From positions 1-32,697 of the forward strand of contig CAMZDE010000004.1 of the NCBI GenBank assembly GCA_947305255.1: a stretch of DNA of 32,697 bases. The letters are read 5' to 3'. Source of the DNA: an uncultured Alphaproteobacteria bacterium. Lineage in GTDB: Bacteria; Pseudomonadota; Alphaproteobacteria; Rs-D84. This document shows positions 9,701 to 17,527 of the stretch, piece by piece; position 1 is the stretch's first letter, and every line of letters begins with the position of its first letter. A program made the position numbers and the translations under genes. A model generated the notes under the pieces. That model did no database searches. It saw only the letters and a program-made list of their open reading frames with translations, and was not told the DNA's origin.

Positions 9701-12700
9701 AAGAAAGCGGTGTAAATTGTCCGTCGTGCGGTGCAGAATGGTCTACGACACCTGAACCGGGGGTCTGTGTGTTGACTAAATCAACGCGCGTTGAAAAGAA
9801 CGATACACGCTGGGAAATCGCTGGAAATGCGGCTGTATTGGTTGGTGCAACCGTTTTGACTATATTCAGCGAAGGTGCCACAACTCCTGTTGTGGTTGCG
9901 ACCGCAATAGAATTTACAGGTCTGGTTACCGAAGCATACACATCAAACCGTATGCGGACTCAGGCTGATTTGTTCTTGGCTGAAACACAATTCTGCAAAG
10001 ACGCAGAATGTGCGGAAAAGTTATTAGATTCCGAAAAAGTGTTACGCATATTGAATTTGGAAGCAAATTTGACAGAAACACAATCGATAACTATCGACAG
10101 CGAATTGGCACGATTGATTGATTTGTTACCGCCAGGGAACAAAATCGCGACCGCTATTATCGAATTAACCGCAGACAAACCGAACTGTAATTTCTGGCAC
10201 AAACTGGGCGGAAATTGCGAATGGGAACAGATGGTTAATGCGTGGGCTCAGGTTGCACAGTTTGCGTCTTTGGTGTATTCGCTGGGGCGTGTTGGATGGC
10301 GACTTATTGGGCGCGCACGCAAGGCGTTAATTAAATCTGCGGAAAAAACAATTGTAAAAATGGGTGATGCTGCGGGAGATGCGGGTCGTGCCGGTGTACA
10401 TGGCGGCCCGAAAGGCGGCGTTGGTGGCGCAGGCGGCGGTGCACGTGGTGCCGGCGCTGCCGATGATGCTGCACGTGGTGCGGGTGGTGGTACACGTGGT
10501 GCCGGTGCTGCAGATGATGCCGCACGCGGGGCCAGTGGTGCTGCGGGGGCCGCGTCTGGTAAAACAGGGACAGGTGCATTGCACCCAGATATTCAAGCAT
10601 ATAAAAACGCTGGGGATTTGAAATCTGCGAAAAACACATTATTAAAGAAATATCATCCAGACAAAGTTGCACAATTCAACCAACCTGAATTGGATAAATT
10701 GGCAACCGATATATCACAGAGAATTCAAAAATTAGATAAACTGAACGAAGCGGAACTGCGCGAATTAAGCCAGATGATGGAACAATTTGATAATTCTGTT
10801 GGTGCAGCAGAAGCGGCCGCGCGTAGCGCCCAAGGCGCTGGCAAAGCCGCCAATTCTGCTGACGATGCGGCCAAGACCACAGGCAGGACATCCGGTCAGG
10901 GTGCCAGAACAACCGGTGCCACCGACGATGCAGCACGCACCGGAAAAGGTGCAGCCGGAAACACCGGCGCTGGACGCGGCACAGGCAGCGCAACGCGTAC
11001 CAGTGGTGCGGCGGGACGTAGCACAGGCACTGGTGCAAAGGCCGGAACCGAAACCACAGGGCGCGCCGCAGGGAAAGCAGCCAATTCTGCCGATGATGCG
11101 GTGCGCGGCGCAAAGACAGGAACATCTGCGAAAGATGCACCTTTGACCGAAGCTGCTATTGACGATATGTCGCTGGCAAACCCAGGACGGATGCGTAACG
11201 GCACTTTGAATTCTGATGAATTAGCAAGATTAAGAAAGCATTATCCAAACTTATCTGATTCAGAACTGCAAGCGAAAGCAAAAGATATTGCAAAAGAATT
11301 GGATGCTCAGCGTATGACTAACGGCGGTCTGACAAACGCTGAAAGACGTGTTATTGAAGACTTCAATAAAACTGAAAACGCAGCAAACGATATCGGTGGT
11401 GCGGCGGGACGTGGCACAGGCACTGGTGCAAAGGCCGGAACCGAAACCACAGGGCGCGCCGCAGGACGTAGCGCTGGAAAAAACACCAAAATGACAGTAT
11501 CCCAGATTGCACAACAAGATTCAGAAACTATCATTCGTGAATCGAAAAATCTGTCGCCGGCAGAACAGACAGAGTTATGGTCAAAACTTAGTAGTTCACA
11601 AAGAAAATCTATTGCAAAATTAAAGGTTGATGCTGGCGAAGTTACTCTACCGTTTGGTTCAACGGTGGATGATTTGGCTAAAAACCAAGATTTATTATCT
11701 ATATCAGGTAGCTATGTTCCATTAAACGAAAAAGCAGTGACCAAAGCAGCAGAAATATCCAGATTAGAAAAGGCCGGAAAATCAACCGAACAGGCAACAA
11801 AAGAATTACGCCACATTTTATCAAATGATCTTAGCACTGATAAACTTATTACAAATGCCACACACTACAAGGAAAAGTTGATATATATTATCGCTTCTGA
11901 TTCAAAACTGTCGCGCCAGGCACAAAATTTCAGCAAATTATCTAAAGCGGAAAAAGAAGCATTTATGGACAAGGTTTTCAAAGAACTTGAAACGTCGTTT
12001 GCGGCCGGCGATAAAAATTTTGCTACAAATGTAAAAATAAAATACATTGATTCATGGACCGAAGTAGGAAGAGACGCTAAGTTAGATAAGTTATCACCAG
12101 GGGCTACCTTGCATCACGCCGATGGTTCGCATACTATATACATAATTAATAATTCACCTGTTAAAATGGGTTATGGGGACGAATTAGATGATGCAATGTC
12201 GTTGATGACACACGAATATGGGCATGTTATGGACGCTAGTTATGCAGAAAAGGTTGCAATTGGCGGAAGCGCATATAAAGGTAGTGACATTTCCGTGCGT
12301 AGCAAGGAAGGTTGGGAAGATTTTGCAGAATATTTATATGGCCCATCCGAACGCAGTTCTCGTGCAATCAATGAAGTCGTCGGCTCTAATTTCACAAAAG
12401 ATTTAAACGCCACACTGAAATCCGGCAAAGTAACAACTTCTTCTTTGTCAGATATACAAAAATTGAAGATAGAAACAGGGCTTACTGGGGACGCACTTAC
12501 AGAATCATCAAAGGCGACAAACGCATTAGGTGTCGATTATTACAAATATGTACCAAAGACTAAGCGTGCTGGTTCGTTACAGCCATTGGTTGACAACTTC
12601 AAAGAATTAGGCGTTGACAATGTTGCGGTTATCAAAGAAGACGGCGAGGATGTTATTGCTATATTCAATAATGCGGATGATTATAATGCGGCGATGCGAA

Positions 12701-13956
12701 AGTTAAGTTCGGGTTCTTCTACATCCAAAACCACAGGGCGCACCGCAGGGAAAGCAGCCAATTCTGCCGATGATGCCGCACGTGGCGCAAGCACGGGCGC
12801 GAAAGCTGGTACTGAAACTGGTGGTGCCGCGAGTCGTAGTGGAGAAGCGGGGGCAAAAACGGCTTCTGGAACAAGAACCAAAGCACAACCACAAACGAGC
12901 AATGTTTCTGAACATGCACCATATTTTGTTAAAAACAGACAAATATTAAAGAACGCTAGAAAAACAGCGGCGGCAAATGCGGTTGATTATGATAAATTAG
13001 ACGATGTCGGCAAAGAGTGGTATAAACTATGGGATCAATATGCACCAAACAATCAGACTTTTGATGAATTTAAAGCGATGACAAACGGCAATTTAGACGA
13101 AATGAAACAAATGGTTAAGAATTGGGATGACCTTGGCAAAGGTGCGGCATACTCAACATATGACCCTGAAATGACTAAGAAGTTCAGAGAACTTAAAATT
13201 AAAGAAAAAGAATTAAGCGATTGGTGGAATTCTGAATGGAGTAAAAGAAAGAAAAAATTCATAGAAAATGGCGGAACCGGCGAATTCAAAGAATCTGATG
13301 AATACAAAAAATTTGTAGAAGAATACCGAGTAAAATATAAGGAAGCACAAAAGTTTGCACCAACCCAGTGGGAGATAGGTAAAGATTTTCAACTGAAAAA
13401 TATTGAAAAGGTCGTAGCGGAAAGACAAGCTGTTTTTGATGATGTAATAGCTAGCAATCCGGTATTTAAATCAAAGATGCAATCAAGCAATTGGCGCAAA
13501 TTAACCGAACAGCAAAAAACCGAAGTTATACAAGAAATCATGGACGAATACGCAAGACGATTAGGTTCAAAAAGACCAACGATTGAAATTAAAGAAATGG
13601 AAAAGGGTTTATATGGGGAAGCGGGCAATGGAAAAATAACCCTTAATTCGAGATATTTGACCAATGAAAAAACTATAAAAGAAACCCTTATTCATGAGTA
13701 TGGCCATGTGGTTGATGAATTTGATCCGAATCTTGGTGCATTGGGGGAACAATATGCTTTTTACGGGGATAAAATATATTCTAGTAACTTTAAAAATGGT
13801 TATAGAATAGCATTAACGGAACAGAGTTCTTTCGCTATTGAAGGAGCCCCCGTGATAAGTCCAGAAGATATCGCTATTGGTGCTATTGGTGCTACTGGCG
13901 CAACTGTTATTGGTGAAACTACATACGCTATTATTGAAAGTAAAAAGGATGAATAA
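6793..13956 (+). CDS. Giant exported modular protein (2387 aa): Cys-rich N-region, J-domain-like HPD module, two HEYGH zincin-like domains
   Basis: N-terminal hydrophobic segment LALISAFMAILLCVASAVFAVD; HPD at 10654-10662 (LLKKYHPDKV); HEYGH at 12211-12225 and 13693-13707; Ala/Gly/Thr linkers. Confidence 0.85.
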   Translation: MANKRSYYARKSGLALISAFMAILLCVASAVFAVDLSSFEITDQTNPEIAALYQQYQSTQEEIDGIERERVDALTENATAMHDKEQSLENRTLTSLTSAATGIGAMELAQGLAEQTADSNADSDMDAYIATMRCSYGDGKSVKAGLESIELPAGDGETMTALKAEYMSLAQSLKERKESLGMVPGIESETILDKADLGLYDDENIGITGGSYASLYRASMLNSEEDQTKIDEDASTSENRVKYGATAAGLGVLGGIIGNAIINKDAPTEQSDKINSEYDSKVATAVAEQKKIEEKLETVIAKNAAAVDEYNRKLREHQDFIATIGTASLDCQSLLSDYIDMISKLSPIENETDTVPDVTFPDIAQYKTLLQQCTDCDAKGGIFDSATGGCECPPEKPKIINGVCAPEPVIEETKDIIEQPKDEDETQDEPVNDVVVVEEKHEPDPDQCPKNGNALKSITDAHKAGDSCTSSIISSGTVKKRANGTCTCVADGCFLPYVPVNGRCEKQADSSGGGAGAEGSEYADANGNCKPYTFEYTFVKANYKSKGGIKNADISEYFNNQCNSHAKSHNCTRTDLNTSKKTFEDNDFLTYEWICNASSDDYLAAEERINKRYEALTYTNVCTEKNVEVNKAVTVKEGNKTITKVCSDYFESFGAIPDYKTQSLLAKELFKQKTGSASFVCSEDRDINTYTNITGKRTDGYYLKCNTTDDLTRYTFKFSGGLWGTKTSRDPTNADVGAVANSTAPATFMNATCSVYGVKYGQSSVARDMYKPYCNYQHKGKDDPKCKNIDAFVQKLGYRASIVAGLGCVLDTSGGLSNNNNGMLSSDTMDESKLRTFYDLDNYMFANISTNMDEWLFNQMRSIVSEEMVRAGHRDALVKFECFPTKAFVMNGKPVLTCQANGHDIDFVFQQLGSVTRRKAKAAQEGLTCILGSKGKYDGRKCWGLTKEQCIGNEDGSIGGLNRYIKHQLEESGVNCPSCGAEWSTTPEPGVCVLTKSTRVEKNDTRWEIAGNAAVLVGATVLTIFSEGATTPVVVATAIEFTGLVTEAYTSNRMRTQADLFLAETQFCKDAECAEKLLDSEKVLRILNLEANLTETQSITIDSELARLIDLLPPGNKIATAIIELTADKPNCNFWHKLGGNCEWEQMVNAWAQVAQFASLVYSLGRVGWRLIGRARKALIKSAEKTIVKMGDAAGDAGRAGVHGGPKGGVGGAGGGARGAGAADDAARGAGGGTRGAGAADDAARGASGAAGAASGKTGTGALHPDIQAYKNAGDLKSAKNTLLKKYHPDKVAQFNQPELDKLATDISQRIQKLDKLNEAELRELSQMMEQFDNSVGAAEAAARSAQGAGKAANSADDAAKTTGRTSGQGARTTGATDDAARTGKGAAGNTGAGRGTGSATRTSGAAGRSTGTGAKAGTETTGRAAGKAANSADDAVRGAKTGTSAKDAPLTEAAIDDMSLANPGRMRNGTLNSDELARLRKHYPNLSDSELQAKAKDIAKELDAQRMTNGGLTNAERRVIEDFNKTENAANDIGGAAGRGTGTGAKAGTETTGRAAGRSAGKNTKMTVSQIAQQDSETIIRESKNLSPAEQTELWSKLSSSQRKSIAKLKVDAGEVTLPFGSTVDDLAKNQDLLSISGSYVPLNEKAVTKAAEISRLEKAGKSTEQATKELRHILSNDLSTDKLITNATHYKEKLIYIIASDSKLSRQAQNFSKLSKAEKEAFMDKVFKELETSFAAGDKNFATNVKIKYIDSWTEVGRDAKLDKLSPGATLHHADGSHTIYIINNSPVKMGYGDELDDAMSLMTHEYGHVMDASYAEKVAIGGSAYKGSDISVRSKEGWEDFAEYLYGPSERSSRAINEVVGSNFTKDLNATLKSGKVTTSSLSDIQKLKIETGLTGDALTESSKATNALGVDYYKYVPKTKRAGSLQPLVDNFKELGVDNVAVIKEDGEDVIAIFNNADDYNAAMRKLSSGSSTSKTTGRTAGKAANSADDAARGASTGAKAGTETGGAASRSGEAGAKTASGTRTKAQPQTSNVSEHAPYFVKNRQILKNARKTAAANAVDYDKLDDVGKEWYKLWDQYAPNNQTFDEFKAMTNGNLDEMKQMVKNWDDLGKGAAYSTYDPEMTKKFRELKIKEKELSDWWNSEWSKRKKKFIENGGTGEFKESDEYKKFVEEYRVKYKEAQKFAPTQWEIGKDFQLKNIEKVVAERQAVFDDVIASNPVFKSKMQSSNWRKLTEQQKTEVIQEIMDEYARRLGSKRPTIEIKEMEKGLYGEAGNGKITLNSRYLTNEKTIKETLIHEYGHVVDEFDPNLGALGEQYAFYGDKIYSSNFKNGYRIALTEQSSFAIEGAPVISPEDIAIGAIGATGATVIGETTYAIIESKKDE
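10370..12890 (+). repeat. Interspersed near-identical linker repeats within the giant gene (about 10370-10560, 10800-11130, 11395-11480, 12725-12890)
   Basis: ggcactggtgcaaaggccggaaccgaaaccacagggcgcgccgcagg occurs at about 11026 and again at about 11419; gcagggaaagcagccaattctgccgatgatg at about 11070 and 12747; AANSADDAA/TETTGRAAG peptides. Confidence 0.8.
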
Positions 13957-14264
13957 TGAGAACAAAAAATAAATCAATATACCTGAATTATGTGAAAGAT
14001 ATTGAAACCAAGGTGACCGATATTTACGCAAAACTTAAATCGGTTTTTATTATAAACACTCAAAAACAAAGTATAGAAAAACAACGTGACGATATTTTTG
14101 CAAAAACATCTTTATTAACATTACGGGCCAATCAAGACGCATTAATCCCTAACGCAGAATGGATCGCGTTTAGAAAAGAAATCGACGATTTGTACAAAAA
14201 TTTTTGTGATACAGTAAATCAGAGTATTGAATATTCAAAAAGAGCGACCGTTCACAACAGATGA
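13956..14264 (+). CDS. Small hypothetical protein translationally coupled to the giant protein (possible immunity/partner)
   Basis: ATG overlaps the upstream stop (TAATG at 13954-13958); 102 aa, charged and helical. Confidence 0.6.
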   Translation: MRTKNKSIYLNYVKDIETKVTDIYAKLKSVFIINTQKQSIEKQRDDIFAKTSLLTLRANQDALIPNAEWIAFRKEIDDLYKNFCDTVNQSIEYSKRATVHNR

Positions 14265-14324
14265 TATTCTTAATCATATCAGAATGATAACAATATCAGA
14301 CAAAACACACAATTAGATATTTAA

Positions 14325-14558
14325 CTATCTACGTGACCGGTTATCTTTTGCAAATACATCGGTCGGAACCGGTGTTTTTGTGTTTTTAGCAAGTATTTGC
14401 TTTAATAACTTTGTAGCACGACCAAAAGTAATCGTCTTAGCCGATTCTGCAAACACTGTTTCATCAGCATAAACGTCATTCCAAATATATTCTGGGACAA
14501 CGTCTTTGATAAATTCGCGGTTGCCGAAAGTTTGCGCCTGGGCTAAATTGTCGTCCAT
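14325..14558 (-). CDS. Small hypothetical ORF
   Basis: 77 aa, lies in accessory gap; no recognised family. Confidence 0.3.
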   Translation of the reverse strand: MDDNLAQAQTFGNREFIKDVVPEYIWNDVYADETVFAESAKTITFGRATKLLKQILAKNTKTPVPTDVFAKDNRSRR

Positions 14559-14676
14559 TTTGGAAAAATTCCATATGGGTGTTTTTTGTAATGATATTGT
14601 CCGCCTTCGCTGTTTTTTAATTAGAAATTCTATTTTTAGAATTTGTAGAGCTACGGCGCGACACTAAGTTTTTCTA

Positions 14677-14706
14677 AACAAAAACAGCGATTTATCGCTG
14701 TTTTTA
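14677..14706. terminator. Intrinsic terminator at the end of the truncated paralog
   Basis: aaacaaaaacagcgatttatcgctgtttttac. Confidence 0.75.
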
Positions 14707-15456
14707 CTAACCAAAACTTGTGGTGCGAGCAAAGGGTACCAAATCAAACAAACATTTCACACGCCACACGTCTTGCAGACGCAGATGTGGTTTTTCTATT
14801 TTGTCTAATTCACGAACTAAATCAACCGCAATTTCTTCGTGTCCACGCCCAATAATACGCAACACTGTTTCCGATGCCGCAGTTATAAATTTATTAGAAA
14901 ATTCACTGCGAATTTTATCGGCAATCGCACGACCCGATGCCGCACGTTCATGCGATGAAATAACACGTTCTGCCGTTGTTGCAACATCGTTAACATAATC
15001 ATTGTAATACTTGCCCGTAATTTTTTCTAAGGCACGCGACAAACGTTTTTGTGCTGCGACAATAACCGTAACGATGGACGATACAGACAAATCAACCTTG
15101 TGTCCGTCACGCACAGAAAAAAATTGATTACGCATTGGATCCATATCCAAACGATGCTGAACCAAATATGGCGACAGTGGGTTAATGTCAGATATTTTTA
15201 TTTTTTCATCAATGCCGCAATCGTTTTCATAGTCGTATTTTACGACCGGTGCCTTTGGTGCACCAAGACATTTTCCCAAAACATGAAACACTTCGCGGAA
15301 CCAGTCCATACCATCGGCATACATTGTCCGCAGGTAATCGGCGGCTTCTTCATTAATACGACGTTCAGCCACCGCCCGGTCAATGTCGGCCAGGTTTTTC
15401 CGGTCATGGTCTGCGGTCATATCTGCCGCCAAAGTGTCGGGAACGTTTTCCTTCAT
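14707..15456 (-). pseudogene. C-terminally truncated paralog of the 464-aa protein (5236-6630)
   Basis: LGKCLGAPKAPV, INPLSPYLVQHRLDMDPMRNQFF, DVWRVKCLFDLVPFAR match the full-length paralog; frame ends in TTSFG* where the paralog continues about 220 aa. Confidence 0.65.
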
Positions 15457-15466
15457 TATTATCGCC

Positions 15467-16933
15467 CTATTTCATCATTGGAAACAAAATAACGTCACGC
15501 AATGTCGGTTGATCAAATATGATGTTTGCCAAGCGGTCAACGCCCAACCCAACGCCCGAAATCGGTGGAAAGCCATGTTCCATTGCACGCACAAAATCAT
15601 TGTCGGGGTTAAATGCTTCTTCGTCCCCATTGGCGATATTTTTCGCCTGGGCTTCAAATGCTGCCAGCTGCTGAATTGGATTTACCAATTCTGAATACCC
15701 CTTGCATAATTCTGCACCGCATACCAATAATTGGAACATATCCAAACATCTGTCATCGGCATCACTGTGACGTGCCAATGGTACCATATATGTTGGATAG
15801 TTGTATAGGAATGTCGGCTTTACAATACTGTCGCGAATCTTACGTTTATATACCCAATCAACCAATGTTGGAATTGATTTCAGTTCTTGCAAGTCTTCAT
15901 AATCGAACATTTTCATATCAACCAATTTTTTCTTTAATGCATCAACATCATCAAAGTCCAAAATGTTGCACCCAAACAATTCGTTCATTTTCGCGGTATA
16001 GTCCATCATTTCGTATTTTGAAAAATCCAGTTCTGTTCCCTGGTACGAAATCTGTAACGTGCCACGCATCGATTGAATTAAATGCTGAATCAATTTCCAT
16101 GTAAATTCTATATTGCGTTTATAATCCCAATATGCCGCATACCATTCAACCATTGTAAATTCTTGCAAATGCATCGCGTCCATACCTTCGTTACGAAAGT
16201 CTTTGGCCACTTCAAACACGCGGTCAAACCCCGCCCCAATTGCCATCTTCAAGAATAATTCGGGCGAAATACGCAACTGGAAATCTGTATCCAACGCATT
16301 GTGGTGTGTTGTAAACGGTTTTGCCGCCGCACCCGATGCAACATTTTGTAATACCGGTGTTTCAATTTCTAAAAATCCATTATCAACCATAAATTTCCGC
16401 CATTCCTGGGTCATTTTGAAACGCCCCAACAAAACACTGCGTGATTCTGGGTTTGAAATAACATCCAAATAACGTTGACGATAGCGAGCCTCGGTATCGG
16501 TCAAACCATGAAACTTTTCCGGCAATGGACGTAATGCCTTGGCCAAAATGTCATAGTGCGACACTTTGACGGTTAATTCGCCCGCCGTTGTATGATACAA
16601 TTCCCCAGTAATGCCGATAAAGTCGCCCATATCGACATTGGCTTTCATAAATTTATAGTCTTCTTCGCCAATTTCCTCACGCGACATAGAAAATTGAATT
16701 TCGCCCTCAATATCATAAATACGACCGAACATCAATTTACCCAGCCAACGCAATGCCGTAACACGACCACAAAGTTTCACCGCCGACCCATCTGGCAATT
16801 CGCGTGCTTCGGCAATTTTATGGCTGCGGTCAAATTTATCTTTCCATACCACACCATCACGAACGCGGATATTTTCTGCCTTTTGCAGACGTGCCTCTAA
16901 TTCATTTGTCGATATAGTCGTGTTTTCTGCCAT
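15467..16933 (-). CDS. lysS: Lysyl-tRNA synthetase, class II
   Basis: ARYRQRYLDVISNPESR, FLEIETPVLQ, RISPELFLKMAIGAGFDRVFEVAKDFRNEGMD, GVGLGVDRLANIIFDQPTLRDVILFP. Confidence 0.95.
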   Translation of the reverse strand: MAENTTISTNELEARLQKAENIRVRDGVVWKDKFDRSHKIAEARELPDGSAVKLCGRVTALRWLGKLMFGRIYDIEGEIQFSMSREEIGEEDYKFMKANVDMGDFIGITGELYHTTAGELTVKVSHYDILAKALRPLPEKFHGLTDTEARYRQRYLDVISNPESRSVLLGRFKMTQEWRKFMVDNGFLEIETPVLQNVASGAAAKPFTTHHNALDTDFQLRISPELFLKMAIGAGFDRVFEVAKDFRNEGMDAMHLQEFTMVEWYAAYWDYKRNIEFTWKLIQHLIQSMRGTLQISYQGTELDFSKYEMMDYTAKMNELFGCNILDFDDVDALKKKLVDMKMFDYEDLQELKSIPTLVDWVYKRKIRDSIVKPTFLYNYPTYMVPLARHSDADDRCLDMFQLLVCGAELCKGYSELVNPIQQLAAFEAQAKNIANGDEEAFNPDNDFVRAMEHGFPPISGVGLGVDRLANIIFDQPTLRDVILFPMMK

Positions 16934-16962
16934 TTGTTTTTCCCTTATATTTTACTGTTTAT

Positions 16963-17022
16963 AAAAAAACGGACACACAAATTGGTGCGTCCGTTTTGAT
17001 ATTGGTCGCACCATGTATTATA
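16963..17022 (-). promoter_or_regulatory. Possible lysS leader with terminator/antiterminator, TATAAT at 17022-17017
   Basis: Minus: TATAAT...TGGTGCG...AAAACGGACGCAC CAATTT GTGTGTCCGTTTTTTT; the TGGTGCG strand is complementary to CGCACCA inside the terminator stem. Confidence 0.5.
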
Positions 17023-17332
17023 AAGATTTTTTTATATACAATTTCATAATTACCTGACGCACTTTGTTTTCTGAAATTGATTATTACCAAAAACAATTGA
17101 AAAGTAAAGGACTAAATCGTTTTTGAACATATTGTCACAATCCCCTGTTCGGTCCGCCTGGGTGTACGCCCAGGAGTTCAGTTCAGCGTCCGATTGTGCT
17201 TCGTTCTGTGCGGGCAACTGCGGTTCCCGCGTTCGGGACTACTCGAATTTCCGCGGGGGCGTTTTCGGGTCGGCCGGCAATAAGCCGGACGACTATTATT
17301 ATATTTACCTGACCCATTGGGACAGGACAAAT

Positions 17333-17360
17333 AAAAAAAACACCCGAATGGGTGTTTTTA
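17333..17360. terminator. Intrinsic terminator downstream of tRNA-Gly
   Basis: aaaaaaaacacccgaatgggtgttttta. Confidence 0.8.
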
Positions 17361-17366
17361 AAATTT

Positions 17367-17443
17367 TGGTGCGAGCAATGGGGCTCGAACCCACGACCTC
17401 AACCTTGGCAAGGTTGCGCTCTAGCCAACTGAGCTACGCTCGC
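17367..17443 (-). tRNA. tRNA-Gly(GCC), CCA encoded
   Basis: GCGAGCGTAGCTCAGTTGGCTAGAGCGCAACCTTGCCAAGGTTGAGGTCGTGGGTTCGAGCCCCATTGCTCGCACCA; cloverleaf, anticodon loop TTGCCAA. Confidence 0.97.
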
Positions 17444-17492
17444 ATTGCCCGCCTATTCTGACATATCAAAAAACTTTTTGCAAGTAAAAAAT

Positions 17493-17520
17493 AAAAAAAC
17501 CGCCGAATTGGCGGTTTTTA
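17493..17520. terminator. Intrinsic terminator
   Basis: aaaaaaaccgccgaattggcggttttta. Confidence 0.75.
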
Positions 17521-17527
17521 TTTTTGT

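Noticed and set aside
10327-11204. Minus-strand ORFs 10327-10596, 10331-10672, 10676-11140, 10896-11204
   Set aside because: Created by the GC-rich Ala/Gly linker repeats on the opposite strand; His/Arg/Leu or Pro/Val low-complexity translations.
17123-17461. 112-aa ORF ending VRAMGLEPTTSTLARLRSSQLSYARIARLF as a full gene
   Set aside because: Its C-terminal third is the antisense translation of tRNA-Gly(GCC), a known annotation artefact; only the upstream Cys-rich part is kept as a tentative remnant.
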